From contig JAITQV010000546.1 of assembly GCA_031288765.1 (NCBI GenBank), positions 1 through 14,970 of the forward strand: DNA of 14,970 nucleotides, read 5' to 3'. Made by a program: the position numbers and the translations under genes. The number at the start of each line of letters is the position of its first letter. Within the stretch, counting starts at the first letter, position 1. Under the pieces are notes generated by a model, which did no database searches, had not been told where the DNA came from, and was given only the letters and a program-made list of their open reading frames with translations. This DNA is from Planctomycetaceae bacterium. GTDB taxonomy: Bacteria > Planctomycetota > Planctomycetia > Pirellulales > Thermoguttaceae. This document shows, one piece after another, positions 1 to 7,008 of this stretch.

Positions 1-62
1 TTTTTTTGTTATTATATTCATTTTGTATCCTTAAAAATGAACTTGTGATCTTATCAATTTAC

Positions 63-114
63 TAATTTCCGTGTGTTCCGTGTATTCTGTGGTTAATAAA
101 AATAGACAGTTACA
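63..114. repeat. 52-bp dispersed repeat, copy 1
   Basis: This stretch matches 3431-3482 in the same orientation at 51 of 52 positions; the only difference is GACAG here against GAGAG there. Inside it is a degenerate 9-bp periodicity (CCGTGTGTT, CCGTGTATT, CTGTGGTT). The copy lies just downstream of the obg stop codon, in the 135 bases at the left edge, where I see no gene. It looks like a short dispersed repeat and not part of a gene. Confidence 0.85.
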
Positions 115-135
115 TACGAAATATTACTAACGTTT

Positions 136-1134
136 TTACCAAAGATGTTCGGTTTTATTTAACGTATTGTAAATCGCTTCGGTTAGCGGTTTGAGACCGG
201 AACCGGTTACAGAGGAAATAAGAAAAATATCACGGTTTAATTTTCGGGTTAAATCATTCCGAACTGTTTCCGCTTCAGGAATATCCGACTTCGTAACAAC
301 AACAAGCTCGGTTCGCTCTCCAAGCGCCGGATCAAATTCCGTCAATTCCTTTCGTATAATCTGATAATTTTCCCAAGGAGTGGTTCCGTCGTCAGGAGTT
401 GGTTCAATCAGGTGTATCAAAATTCCGGCACGCTGAATATGACGCAAAAAATCATGCCCCAAACCCGTTCCGCGACTTGCTCCTTCGATAAGACCGGGAA
501 TGTCCGCCATAATAAATGATCGGTCAATGTCAAAACGGACAATACCAAGATAAGGTTGTTTTGTTGTAAACGGATACGCTGCAATTTTAGGTTTTGCTTC
601 GGAAAGACGGCTTAGCAGTGTACTTTTTCCGGCGTTCGGTTTGCCGATAAGACCGACATCCGCAATCATTTTAAGTTCCAAACGAAGACTTCGAACTTCC
701 CCCAATTCACCGGGTTCCGCCTGACGCGGAGCGCGATTAGTTGCCGTTTTGAACCGTGTGTTCCCTTTACCGCCTTGCCCGCCGCGGCAAACAACCACTT
801 CATCACCGAATTTTGCAAGGTCTTTGAGCAAGAAGTTGTATTTTTTATCGAAAATCATCGTGCCAACCGGAACCTCAATAACCAAATCATCGGCTCCGGC
901 TCCATGCCGTTGCGATCCGGTACCGGAACGACCGTTTTCGGCTTTCCACATCCGGTATTGTGTCAGATGAATCAGGCTGTCAATATTCGCCGCACGAAAA
1001 ATCACACTGCCGCCGTGTCCGCCGTCACCGCCGTCCGGTCCGCCGCGCGGAACATATTTTTCACGCCGGAAACTGACACAGCCATCACCTCCCTTGCCCG
1101 CTTCAACTTCAATTTCCACTTCATCAATAAACAC
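136..1134 (-). CDS. obg: Obg family GTPase (ribosome assembly, CgtA/ObgE)
   Basis: Obg proteins are essential GTPases that bind the large ribosomal subunit, help its late assembly and link growth to the (p)ppGpp stress response. The 332-aa product begins with the glycine-rich Obg fold (about residues 1-158; FIDEVEIEVEAGKGGDG, GGPDGGDGGHGG). The G domain follows: G1 GKPNAGKS at 164-171, switch I YPFTTKQP near 187-194, G3 DIPG at 211-214, G4 TKSD at 281-284 (usually NKxD), and G5 SSVTGSG near 307. It stops soon after the G domain, so it lacks the extra C-terminal domain of longer homologues; this is the short, common form. The start codon is GTG at 1134, chosen because homologues begin MF(I/V)DE. 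No clear Shine-Dalgarno sequence precedes it. The segment HLIEPTPDDG before G4 resembles planctomycete Obg. A TPR protein gene lies 168 bp upstream on the same strand. Confidence 0.96.
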   Translation of the reverse strand: MFIDEVEIEVEAGKGGDGCVSFRREKYVPRGGPDGGDGGHGGSVIFRAANIDSLIHLTQYRMWKAENGRSGTGSQRHGAGADDLVIEVPVGTMIFDKKYNFLLKDLAKFGDEVVVCRGGQGGKGNTRFKTATNRAPRQAEPGELGEVRSLRLELKMIADVGLIGKPNAGKSTLLSRLSEAKPKIAAYPFTTKQPYLGIVRFDIDRSFIMADIPGLIEGASRGTGLGHDFLRHIQRAGILIHLIEPTPDDGTTPWENYQIIRKELTEFDPALGERTELVVVTKSDIPEAETVRNDLTRKLNRDIFLISSVTGSGLKPLTEAIYNTLNKTEHLW

Positions 1135-1302
1135 GTTTCGGCAGACGTTTCCGAATCAAAATCCGAATCAATAATAGACGCCAACAATAAAACCGGACGT
1201 CATCGGTAAAACAAATCAGGGAATACAACAATAGGACGGATAAAAATAAACAGTTGCAAGTAAACAGCCGCGATATTGAAATTATGTGTTTAATGGAACC
1301 GA

Positions 1303-3186
1303 TTATTCTTTTTCTTCCGGCAGAATTTCACGGAACGGCTTTTTCTGTTTGTAAGAATCAAGCTCTTTTTGAAGGTCTTCAATACGATAGCTGACATTTT
1401 CATCGTCATTGGCGTGTTCAATACTTTTTTGCGACCACTCAATCGCTTTGTCGAAGTTACCGATTTCGGCGTAAGCGGCTGCAAGCGTACTGAAAATGTA
1501 CGCTTTTTTGTAATCGGTCAACTGTGCCGCTTTTTCCGCCAATTCCAAAGCGCGTTGACCGTTCCTGATGGATTCAACCGGCGAAGTCGAAAGAATCCAT
1601 GAAAGATTATTGATGGAAACTTCGTCTTTGGGATCCGCTTTGATGATAGTTTCGAGAACTTTAACCGCTTCGTAATGACGGTTGAGTGCAATCAGGATTT
1701 GCGACTTGCTCCGCAGCAATGCAATATTTTCCGGATCCTTTTCGAGCATCGGCGTCAAAATTTCCAACGCCTTACGGTTCTTTTTTTGAGAAGAAAAAAT
1801 ACCGACCTTCAACAACCTGATACTATCATTATCCGGTTCTTTTTTACCAATTTCCTCAAGAATTACGAGGGCATCGCCGTATTTTTGGGCATCGTTGAGA
1901 ACTTGAACTGCGAGAAAAGTCCATTTTTCATTGTCGGGATATTGGGCACGAAGTTCCTCAACAACCGATATTGCGCTGTCGAAATTTTTTTGGGCAACAT
2001 AAATTTGTAATTTTGCGAGTTGAAACTCAATATTTTTCGGGTTTTCTTTAATAAAATCGTCGGCAATTTTCAGGGCATCGTCATATTGTTCTTTTGCGCT
2101 GAGTATTTTGATTTTTTGGTGTAGAAACATGGGGTGGTTGGAGAATTGACGGATTCCCGCATCAACATCTTTGAGCGCTTTATCATATTCTTTGGTTTGC
2201 CCGTAAAATTCCGCCCGAAGAAAAAGGATTCTCGGTTCTTCGGGATGTTTTTTCCGCAATTCGTCGAGGAGGACGATAACATCGGTTAATTTTCCCATTT
2301 CGGCGAGGAGCGGAATGCGTTGTTTTAAGGTTACTTCATCATTTTTTCCTTTCTTTTCTTTTATGTCGAGAATTTTCAACGCCTCTTCGTATTCTTTTCG
2401 GCTAAGAAACAATTGGAAGGCGGTATCCAATGCTTGTAGATTATCCGGTTCGAGTTCGAGAATTTTTTGAAGTTCAGCGAGAGCCTCATCGTTGCGTTTC
2501 AGTTCGATCAGGCTCAAAACGTGGAGCAAAAGGAATTGGGTATTGGCGGTATTTTGGGTTTGTTCGGCGATCAATTTTTCACGTTTAGCCGGATCTTTTT
2601 CGAGGGATATTTTGAGTAAAAAGGCTTGGAAATAGGAATTGGGATCGCTTTTCACATTTTCCAGAGCGAGATCGAGAATTTCGGAGGCATGTTGGGAGTT
2701 TCCGTCCGGCAATTCCACATTTAATTGGACGATACGAAGATACGGCAAGATTTGATTTTTAATTACGGTGATAGCTTCTTCCAAATCGGTTAGGACTTTG
2801 GCACGGAGTTCGCGCCAATTTTCCGGCAGGGAGTTGACGGGTTTTGCGAGTAATTCTTGGGACAAAACCAAACCGCGTTGGAGTTGTGCGGCGGCGCGGA
2901 GTTGGTCGCAATACACGAGGTTATCGCCGGAAAGTCCTTCTTTCCTTGCTTTTTGGCAAAGTTCAATAACTTTGCTGAAATCGGCGGTGTTTCGGGCGCG
3001 GAGTTTTTCGTCGGTTGCTTGTTCGAGCCAAGACATTCCGGGGTTATTGGTATCGGCGGGATTGGGAGCGGATTGGGGCGAATCCGGTTCCGGTGGATTT
3101 TCTTGTTCTTGTGACGAAACGGTTCCGAAGGAAAGGAACAGCAACAATGAAATCAAGCCAAAAAGCGAAAATAGCGTGTTTTTCAT
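1303..3186 (-). CDS. secreted tetratricopeptide-repeat (TPR) protein
   Basis: The 627-aa product has an N-terminal signal peptide (about residues 1-25: one lysine, a leucine/phenylalanine-rich core, cleavage probably after VSS), so it should be exported. A proline/asparagine-rich linker follows (about 28-50). The rest is almost continuous helical TPR repeats, visible as motifs such as ALAELQKILELEPDN, ALKIADDFIKENPKN and AVKVLETIIKADPKD. A last pair of repeats (NNLSWILSTSP, then TLAAAYAEIGNFDKAIEWSQ) is in a style I associate with planctomycete TPR proteins. It ends in a charged tail. TPR arrays are protein-protein scaffolds; the partner is unknown and no enzymatic domain is visible. The ATG at 3186 is the first in frame and directly precedes the signal peptide; no Shine-Dalgarno sequence is seen. 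A good promoter lies about 130 bp upstream (3316-3344). obg follows on the same strand and could be co-transcribed. Confidence 0.9.
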   Translation of the reverse strand: MKNTLFSLFGLISLLLFLSFGTVSSQEQENPPEPDSPQSAPNPADTNNPGMSWLEQATDEKLRARNTADFSKVIELCQKARKEGLSGDNLVYCDQLRAAAQLQRGLVLSQELLAKPVNSLPENWRELRAKVLTDLEEAITVIKNQILPYLRIVQLNVELPDGNSQHASEILDLALENVKSDPNSYFQAFLLKISLEKDPAKREKLIAEQTQNTANTQFLLLHVLSLIELKRNDEALAELQKILELEPDNLQALDTAFQLFLSRKEYEEALKILDIKEKKGKNDEVTLKQRIPLLAEMGKLTDVIVLLDELRKKHPEEPRILFLRAEFYGQTKEYDKALKDVDAGIRQFSNHPMFLHQKIKILSAKEQYDDALKIADDFIKENPKNIEFQLAKLQIYVAQKNFDSAISVVEELRAQYPDNEKWTFLAVQVLNDAQKYGDALVILEEIGKKEPDNDSIRLLKVGIFSSQKKNRKALEILTPMLEKDPENIALLRSKSQILIALNRHYEAVKVLETIIKADPKDEVSINNLSWILSTSPVESIRNGQRALELAEKAAQLTDYKKAYIFSTLAAAYAEIGNFDKAIEWSQKSIEHANDDENVSYRIEDLQKELDSYKQKKPFREILPEEKE

Positions 3187-3264
3187 GATTAGGGGTGGAA
3201 AATAAAAGTTATTGGAGTATCCGGTTGAAATGTTTTTTTATTTTACGGAATTTTATTGATTGAT

Positions 3265-3299
3265 TTCGGTTTGGTGAATTCAATTGAAATAAAACCGAA
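3265..3299 (-). other. possible hairpin in the TPR gene leader
   Basis: TTCGGTTT at 3265-3272 is the reverse complement of AAACCGAA at 3292-3299, giving an 8-bp stem around a 19-base AT-rich loop. It lies between the predicted promoter (3316-3344) and the ATG at 3186, so it would fall in the leader RNA. I see no known riboswitch or factor site. The rest of the 333-base gap between 3186 and 3520 holds this hairpin, the promoter and repeat copy 2, and otherwise AT-rich sequence without a gene. Confidence 0.3.
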
Positions 3300-3315
3300 G
3301 TAAAAAGTTAATAGA

Positions 3316-3344
3316 AGTATAGCAAATTACTAAATAATTGGCAA
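3316..3344 (-). promoter_or_regulatory. sigma70-type promoter for the TPR gene
   Basis: On the minus strand, TTGCCA (3344-3339) and TATACT (3321-3316) are separated by exactly 17 bases. This is five of six matches to the -35 consensus and five of six to the -10 consensus. Transcription would start near 3309, leaving a leader of about 120 bases before the ATG at 3186. The call rests on sequence alone. Confidence 0.6.
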
Positions 3345-3430
3345 GAGCAATTAAAATAATCTGTTGTTGTGATATTTTGGGATTTTATAATTTTCCGGCG
3401 GGCAATTGAGATTCCGTCGGGAATATTATT

Positions 3431-3482
3431 TAATTTCCGTGTGTTCCGTGTATTCTGTGGTTAATAAAAATAGAGAGTTACA
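3431..3482. repeat. 52-bp dispersed repeat, copy 2
   Basis: This is the second copy of the element at 63-114, in the same orientation with one substitution. It ends 37 bases before the ATG of the DUF1559 remnant at 3520, and with copy 1 it brackets the obg-TPR segment as a direct repeat about 3.4 kb apart. Confidence 0.85.
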
Positions 3483-3519
3483 ATCAAATTTGGTATTTAT
3501 TCGGTCATTTTGTTGAACA

Positions 3520-3666
3520 ATGATACAAGAAAAATCTTATTTTCAACCTAATTTTCTCTTGGGAGACGGAGCTGTTCGCAGCGTTTCCGTAACAACAGAT
3601 CGTGACCGTATTCTCGTTTTGTTATCAAATCCGGTTGACGGTCGTTCTGTTGCAGGAGGATTTTAA
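3520..3666 (+). pseudogene. remnant of a DUF1559 (planctomycete pilin-like) protein, C-terminal end only
   Basis: An open frame of 48 codons from ATG 3520 to TAA 3666 encodes NFLLGDGAVRSVS followed by a short tail ending VAGGF. DUF1559 proteins, abundant secreted pilin-like proteins of Planctomycetes, end with a similar segment around an invariant DG (H-x9-DG-x-V-R) and a short tail. The usual histidine, the N-terminal pilin-type helix and the central domain, normally 250 or more residues, are all missing. A TGA at 3514-3516 closes the frame upstream. The next gene, a small lipoprotein, is a typical DUF1559 neighbour, and its AGGAGG ribosome-binding site (3654-3659) lies inside this frame. 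I infer that the 5' part was lost by deletion or rearrangement; the 52-bp repeat ends just upstream. It could instead be a real small gene, but no Shine-Dalgarno sequence precedes its ATG. Confidence 0.55.
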
Positions 3667-3668
3667 CA

Positions 3669-4079
3669 ATGGATAAAATATTTTATATTATTGTATTCAA
3701 TATTGTTTGTCTGACAGTTACCGGCTGCGGAAATGTCGCAGTAACAGGAAAAGTTGTCTTTGAAGACGGCTCGCCTCTCACTGTCGGACAAATTCGAATG
3801 GTTGGAAACAATGGTTTGGCTCATGCTAAATTGACTGAAGACGGTACATTTTCCATTAAATCCGTTTCAGGAAAAAATGGAATTCCGCATGGTATTTACA
3901 AAGTTGCCATTGAAGGCGCCATGTTGCCGGGGAAATTGCTTAGCGATGACGAATTTCTTGGTCCTTTTACATCGCCAACTCCACTAATCGCCGCAAAATA
4001 TGATGATCCCGAAACATCAGGAATTGTATTCGATACATCAAAAACACGTAATTTAATTATTATCGTCGAAAAACCTTAA
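3669..4079 (+). CDS. small lipoprotein with carboxypeptidase-regulatory-like fold
   Basis: The 136-aa product starts with a lipoprotein signal peptide: a hydrophobic core (IFYIIVFNIVCL) and lipobox VTGC with the acylated cysteine at residue 20. The mature part begins NVAVTGKVVFEDGSPL, the start of a carboxypeptidase-regulatory-like (transthyretin-like) beta-sandwich. It has TEDGTFSIKS in the middle and ends with KYDDPETSGI and a last beta strand. Such proteins are numerous in Planctomycetes, usually next to DUF1559 genes, and their function is not established; they are probably anchored in the cell envelope. Translation is supported by a perfect AGGAGG at 3654-3659, nine bases before the ATG. 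The gene starts 2 bases after the DUF1559 remnant's stop, which suggests the two were once an operon. No promoter of its own is evident. Confidence 0.85.
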   Translation: MDKIFYIIVFNIVCLTVTGCGNVAVTGKVVFEDGSPLTVGQIRMVGNNGLAHAKLTEDGTFSIKSVSGKNGIPHGIYKVAIEGAMLPGKLLSDDEFLGPFTSPTPLIAAKYDDPETSGIVFDTSKTRNLIIIVEKP

Positions 4080-4111
4080 CACAAGAGAAACAAACCCTAA
4101 ACTCTAACCGA

Positions 4112-4140
4112 TTGACAAAAACAATGTTACGGATTATAGT
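4112..4140 (+). promoter_or_regulatory. near-consensus sigma70-type promoter for the DUF6259 gene
   Basis: TTGACA (4112-4117) and TATAGT (4135-4140) are separated by exactly 17 bases, a perfect -35 and a five-of-six -10. Transcription would start near 4147, about 60 bases before the ATG at 4206. A small inverted repeat, ACCGT-N6-ACGGT (4147-4162), covers the predicted start site and could be an operator, but five-base arms are weak evidence. The promoter separates this gene from the lipoprotein gene upstream. Confidence 0.65.
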
Positions 4141-4205
4141 TGATAAACCGTAATTTAACGGTGGTTCTAAAAACAAAAAAACCTTTTTAAGAAAGGATGT
4201 AAAAT

Positions 4206-6560
4206 ATGAATAAGAATAAAACATTGATTGTTGTATTTTTATTATTGATTTCTGTTGTAAGCGCTATTTGGAAACAAACAGTATGTCTTTGCGAATCTAC
4301 GAAAAGCGAATCTATGAAATGCGAATCTGCGAAATGCGAATTTTCAGCAGAAAGCAAGGATTTGACTTTGAAACTCGAAAAAATAGGAAAATCCGAAACG
4401 GAAGGAATTCGGCTGGTTTCTCTGGTTGATAAAAAAAGCGGCAGAGTATTTTGCGAATTGCCGTCGCGTCCGCTTTTTTCTTTGATTTTTTGTCCTGCCG
4501 GTCATCCCGAACAACAAACATACGCCCATGCCGATACAACAGCTTGGAATAGTGTTTCCTGCCGAACAGAAGAAAATCATCTGGCGGTTTCATGGAAAGG
4601 ATTCAGCGGTGCAGACGGAGCCGGTAATCTTTCGGTCGAAATGCGCATAGAAGCATCTCCCGATAAGGAAGGTATCGAATTGTCGTATTCCGCCCGCGCA
4701 GGTTCCGGCAATATTTCCATCGCAGCCGTGCAAATAGGGCAGTTTGCTTTTCGGGATACCGGAACTCATACGAAAATGTTTTTGCCTTGGCGTTCCGGTG
4801 TTGTTTACGACAATCCTTCCGAAAAAGGTTCGTTTCAATGGAAATACGGTTATCCCGGATATGATGTGGCGATGCCGTGGTTTGTTCTCTGGAATGAGAG
4901 CGAAAGCGCGGACAGTTTCCGGTCAATCAACAATACCGGTATTTATCTTGGATTTCATGATGCGGAAGGCGCACGGAAAGAAATTGAATGCGTGATTAAT
5001 CAAAAAGACCCGCAATATCCGTGGCGTAATACGGTCAGTTTCCTATGTACGGTTCAGGCGGAAAATATGTATGAGCCGGACAATGAATTTTCTGTCGGAG
5101 GGAAAGCCGTCCTCCGTACAATCCGTAACAACTGGTATGACGGAGCGTTGATTTACCGCGATTGGGTATGTGAGGAGGCGTCATGGTATCCGCGTGAAAA
5201 ATTAGACGGGAACGGTCGAACCGATTCTCCCCAATGGTTGAAAGAACACTGTTTGTGGGCAATGTACCGAGTGAATCCTGAAGAAATGATTCCGGCAATG
5301 AAAAAGTTTCGTGAGGCATTTGGTGTTCCGGCTGCCGTACACTGGTATTATTGGCATAAAAACCCTTATGACAATGATTATCCGCATTTTTTTCCTCGCG
5401 ACGGGTTCGGGGAAGCGGTGCGGGAATTGCAGAAGGACGGCGATATTTTCATTATGCCGTATATTAACGGTTTACTCTGGGATACGCGGGACTGTGGTTT
5501 GGAAGACTGTTTTTATTCGAAGGAGGCTGTTCCGGGAACGTGCAAAAATGTTCACGGAAAACCGCTTGTACATTCGTATGGCAGTAAAGAATCGGACGGC
5601 AGCGATGTCAGGCTGGCGCACATGTGTTCAACCGCGCCGGTATGGCAGCATAAGGTGCGCGAGAATGTGTTGCGGTTAACGGATGAATACGGGACAAAAG
5701 CGGTTTATGTCGATCAGGTGGCGGCTGATGTCCCGGAACTTTGTTTTGATCGTTCGCACGGACACCCTTTGGGCGGCGGTCATTGGTGGAACAAGGGTTA
5801 CGGGTCGATGTTTGAAACGATTCATGCCGATTTACATGAACGGAAACACGAAGATGCGGCAATTGCAACGGAATGTACGGGCGAAACCAGCCTGTCTATT
5901 GTCGATGCCTTCCTGACATGGCATCACCAGCTGGAACATCAAGTGCCGGCGTTTTCTGCTGTTTACGGCGGAGCGATACAGATGGTTGGTCGGGATTACC
6001 GGGCGGGAAAAACGTATGCGGAACGTACCGCGCCGCACATGACCGTTACGAATGAGCCGTTAGCCTGCCGGATGAAAGCCGCCGAATCCCTTTGTTTTGG
6101 GGAGCAGATCGGATGGTTTGTCCCGACTATCATTGATGAAGCCGATAAATTTCCTTTTCTCCGAGATGTGGTACGGTTGAGGTATCAACTGCGTCAATAT
6201 TTCTATCGGGGGGAGATGTGCCGCGTCCCTGATTTCTCCAACATGCCGGAAGTTACCGCCGACTGGAACTATTATGATTCTCCTTTGATTACGGCTCCGG
6301 CAGTCCGTACCGGCTGCTGGCGGATAACGGAAAACGGACGGACAAAATCGGTTATCGTTCTTTTCGCCAACACATCACCGGATGATATTACATCCCGTGT
6401 GCGTATTCATTTGCAGGAAGCGGGGTTGGGCAATTCAACATTTTCTGTTGTTCGGATTCATCCTGACGGAACAAAGAAGGCAATAGAGGTTGGAGCGTTG
6501 AACCAACCGCTTCATTTTCCCAAAGAAAGCGTTTTCGCATGGGAAATAGCCGTCAAATGA
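4206..6560 (+). CDS. secreted DUF6259-type protein, putative glycoside hydrolase
   Basis: The 784-aa product has an N-terminal signal peptide (about residues 1-20, KNKTLIVVFLLLISVVSA), so it is exported. A lysine/serine/cysteine repeat (29-48) links it to a beta-rich N-terminal domain (about 50-300). The central part looks like a TIM barrel: NNWYDGALIYRDW near 308-320 is typical of DUF6259 proteins, followed by AVHWYYWHKNPYDNDYPHFF (378-397), MPYINGLLWDTRD (417-429) and AVYVDQVAADVPE (499-511). The end is a beta-sandwich from about 680. D503 in YVDQ and E556 or E560 in TECTGE sit where barrel glycosidases carry their nucleophile and acid/base. This pairing is inference and the substrate is unknown. 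Shine-Dalgarno AAAGGA (4192-4197) lies 8 bases before the ATG and could be masked by a small CCTTT/AAAGG hairpin (4182-4196). It is transcribed alone and converges on the protease gene. Confidence 0.85.
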   Translation: MNKNKTLIVVFLLLISVVSAIWKQTVCLCESTKSESMKCESAKCEFSAESKDLTLKLEKIGKSETEGIRLVSLVDKKSGRVFCELPSRPLFSLIFCPAGHPEQQTYAHADTTAWNSVSCRTEENHLAVSWKGFSGADGAGNLSVEMRIEASPDKEGIELSYSARAGSGNISIAAVQIGQFAFRDTGTHTKMFLPWRSGVVYDNPSEKGSFQWKYGYPGYDVAMPWFVLWNESESADSFRSINNTGIYLGFHDAEGARKEIECVINQKDPQYPWRNTVSFLCTVQAENMYEPDNEFSVGGKAVLRTIRNNWYDGALIYRDWVCEEASWYPREKLDGNGRTDSPQWLKEHCLWAMYRVNPEEMIPAMKKFREAFGVPAAVHWYYWHKNPYDNDYPHFFPRDGFGEAVRELQKDGDIFIMPYINGLLWDTRDCGLEDCFYSKEAVPGTCKNVHGKPLVHSYGSKESDGSDVRLAHMCSTAPVWQHKVRENVLRLTDEYGTKAVYVDQVAADVPELCFDRSHGHPLGGGHWWNKGYGSMFETIHADLHERKHEDAAIATECTGETSLSIVDAFLTWHHQLEHQVPAFSAVYGGAIQMVGRDYRAGKTYAERTAPHMTVTNEPLACRMKAAESLCFGEQIGWFVPTIIDEADKFPFLRDVVRLRYQLRQYFYRGEMCRVPDFSNMPEVTADWNYYDSPLITAPAVRTGCWRITENGRTKSVIVLFANTSPDDITSRVRIHLQEAGLGNSTFSVVRIHPDGTKKAIEVGALNQPLHFPKESVFAWEIAVK
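4290..4349 (+). repeat. 15-bp in-frame tandem repeat after the signal peptide
   Basis: Units start at 4290 (TGCGAATCTACGAAA), 4305, 4320 and, degenerate, 4335. Each complete unit encodes (C/S)ES-x-K, giving CESTK, SESMK, CESAK, then CEFSA. Because the unit is 15 bases, gain or loss of a copy keeps the frame. The repeat lies just after the predicted signal-peptide cleavage site and looks like a flexible linker that can vary in length. Confidence 0.8.
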
Positions 6561-6570
6561 TTAAAATCCG

Positions 6571-6599
6571 GTATCTATTCGGTTCGGTCAGGTCGGCAA
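6571..6599. repeat. edge repeat, copy 1 (with 5-bp insertion)
   Basis: GTATCTATTC, an extra GGTTC, then GGTCAGGTCGGCAA. Without the five extra bases it matches 7206-7229 at 22 of 24 positions, in the same orientation. It starts 11 bases after the stop codon of the DUF6259 gene. Confidence 0.7.
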
Positions 6600-6626
6600 C
6601 AATTTAGTGAATAGTTTATAGTGAGT

Positions 6627-6691
6627 AGTTAATAGTGTCGCAAGCGGAATTTTTACCGCAACATGTTAATTCCGTTTGCGAACTATTAACT
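6627..6691. repeat. long hairpin element, copy A
   Basis: The left arm 6627-6650 (AGTTAATAGT, one bulged G, TCGCAAGCGGAAT) pairs with the right arm 6669-6691 with one mismatch, a G-U pair in RNA. The stem is about 23 bp with an 18-base loop containing TTACCGCAACATGTTA. Copy B at 6880-6968 shares the TCGCAAGCG segment, a similar loop (TTACC..AACAT.TTAA) and, just outside this hairpin at 6692-6702, the exact 11-mer CTCCGCTATCC. Confidence 0.75.
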
Positions 6692-6705
6692 CTCCGCTAT
6701 CCGCG

Positions 6706-6871
6706 AAACCCCGCAGGGGTTTGATGTGCATAACCGGCAGTGAAGCGAAGCGCAACCGCCGGATCGGATAGTAATAGTATATTGTCCTACGCCCTGCAAG
6801 GGCAAAATAAACCAGCCCGCCGCAACGCGGCGGGTTAAGATGCCACTCAGATAACTTCGCCCTGAAAGGGT
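6706..6871. repeat. cluster of four short perfect palindromes
   Basis: Four GC-rich stem-loops with 3-base loops lie between the two long hairpins: AAACCCC-GCA-GGGGTTT (6706-6722), GCCCT-GCA-AGGGC (6791-6803), CCCGCCGC-AAC-GCGGCGGG (6816-6834) and CCCT-GAA-AGGG (6860-6870). The second and fourth are variants of one motif, GCCCTG(A/C)AAGGG. They resemble REP-like palindromes. A fifth, related palindrome lies at 6994-7008. Confidence 0.75.
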
Positions 6872-6879
6872 AGTATATT

Positions 6880-6968
6880 TTAGTTGATAGTGAATAGTTC
6901 GCAAGCGTCTATTTACCAAAACATATTAAATAATCCGCTTACGTCCTCCGCTATCCACTATCAACTAA
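6880..6968. repeat. long hairpin element, copy B
   Basis: TTAGTTGATAGTGAATAG (6880-6897) and CTATCCACTATCAACTAA (6951-6968) pair at 17 of 18 positions and enclose 53 bases that can pair further (GCAAGCG with CGCTTAC). It is a diverged relative of copy A: shared segments are TCGCAAGCG (6899-6907), TTACCAAAACATATTAA (6913-6929, close to 6653-6669) and the exact CTCCGCTATCC (6946-6956). No transposase is present and no target-site duplication is evident, so it may be a MITE-like or REP-like element. Confidence 0.7.
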
Positions 6969-6993
6969 TATGTTACCCTACGCTCTGATATTG

Positions 6994-7008
6994 AGGGCTT
7001 TTAGCCCT
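6994..7008. repeat. short perfect palindrome
   Basis: AGGGCT-TTT-AGCCCT, a 6-bp perfect stem with a 3-base loop. It resembles the inverted form of the GCCCT...AGGGC palindromes at 6791-6803 and 6859-6871. Confidence 0.6.

Noticed and set aside
775..1209. 144-codon plus-strand open frame antisense to obg
   Set aside because: The minus-strand Obg protein is unmistakable over the same bases, and the plus frame encodes no recognisable protein.
2768..3205. 145-codon plus-strand open frame antisense to the TPR gene
   Set aside because: It mirrors the signal peptide and first repeats of the TPR protein; no ribosome-binding site or family match.
6686..6919. 77-codon minus-strand open frame
   Set aside because: It consists almost wholly of palindromes and hairpin arms, so its codons follow repeat structure and not protein sequence.
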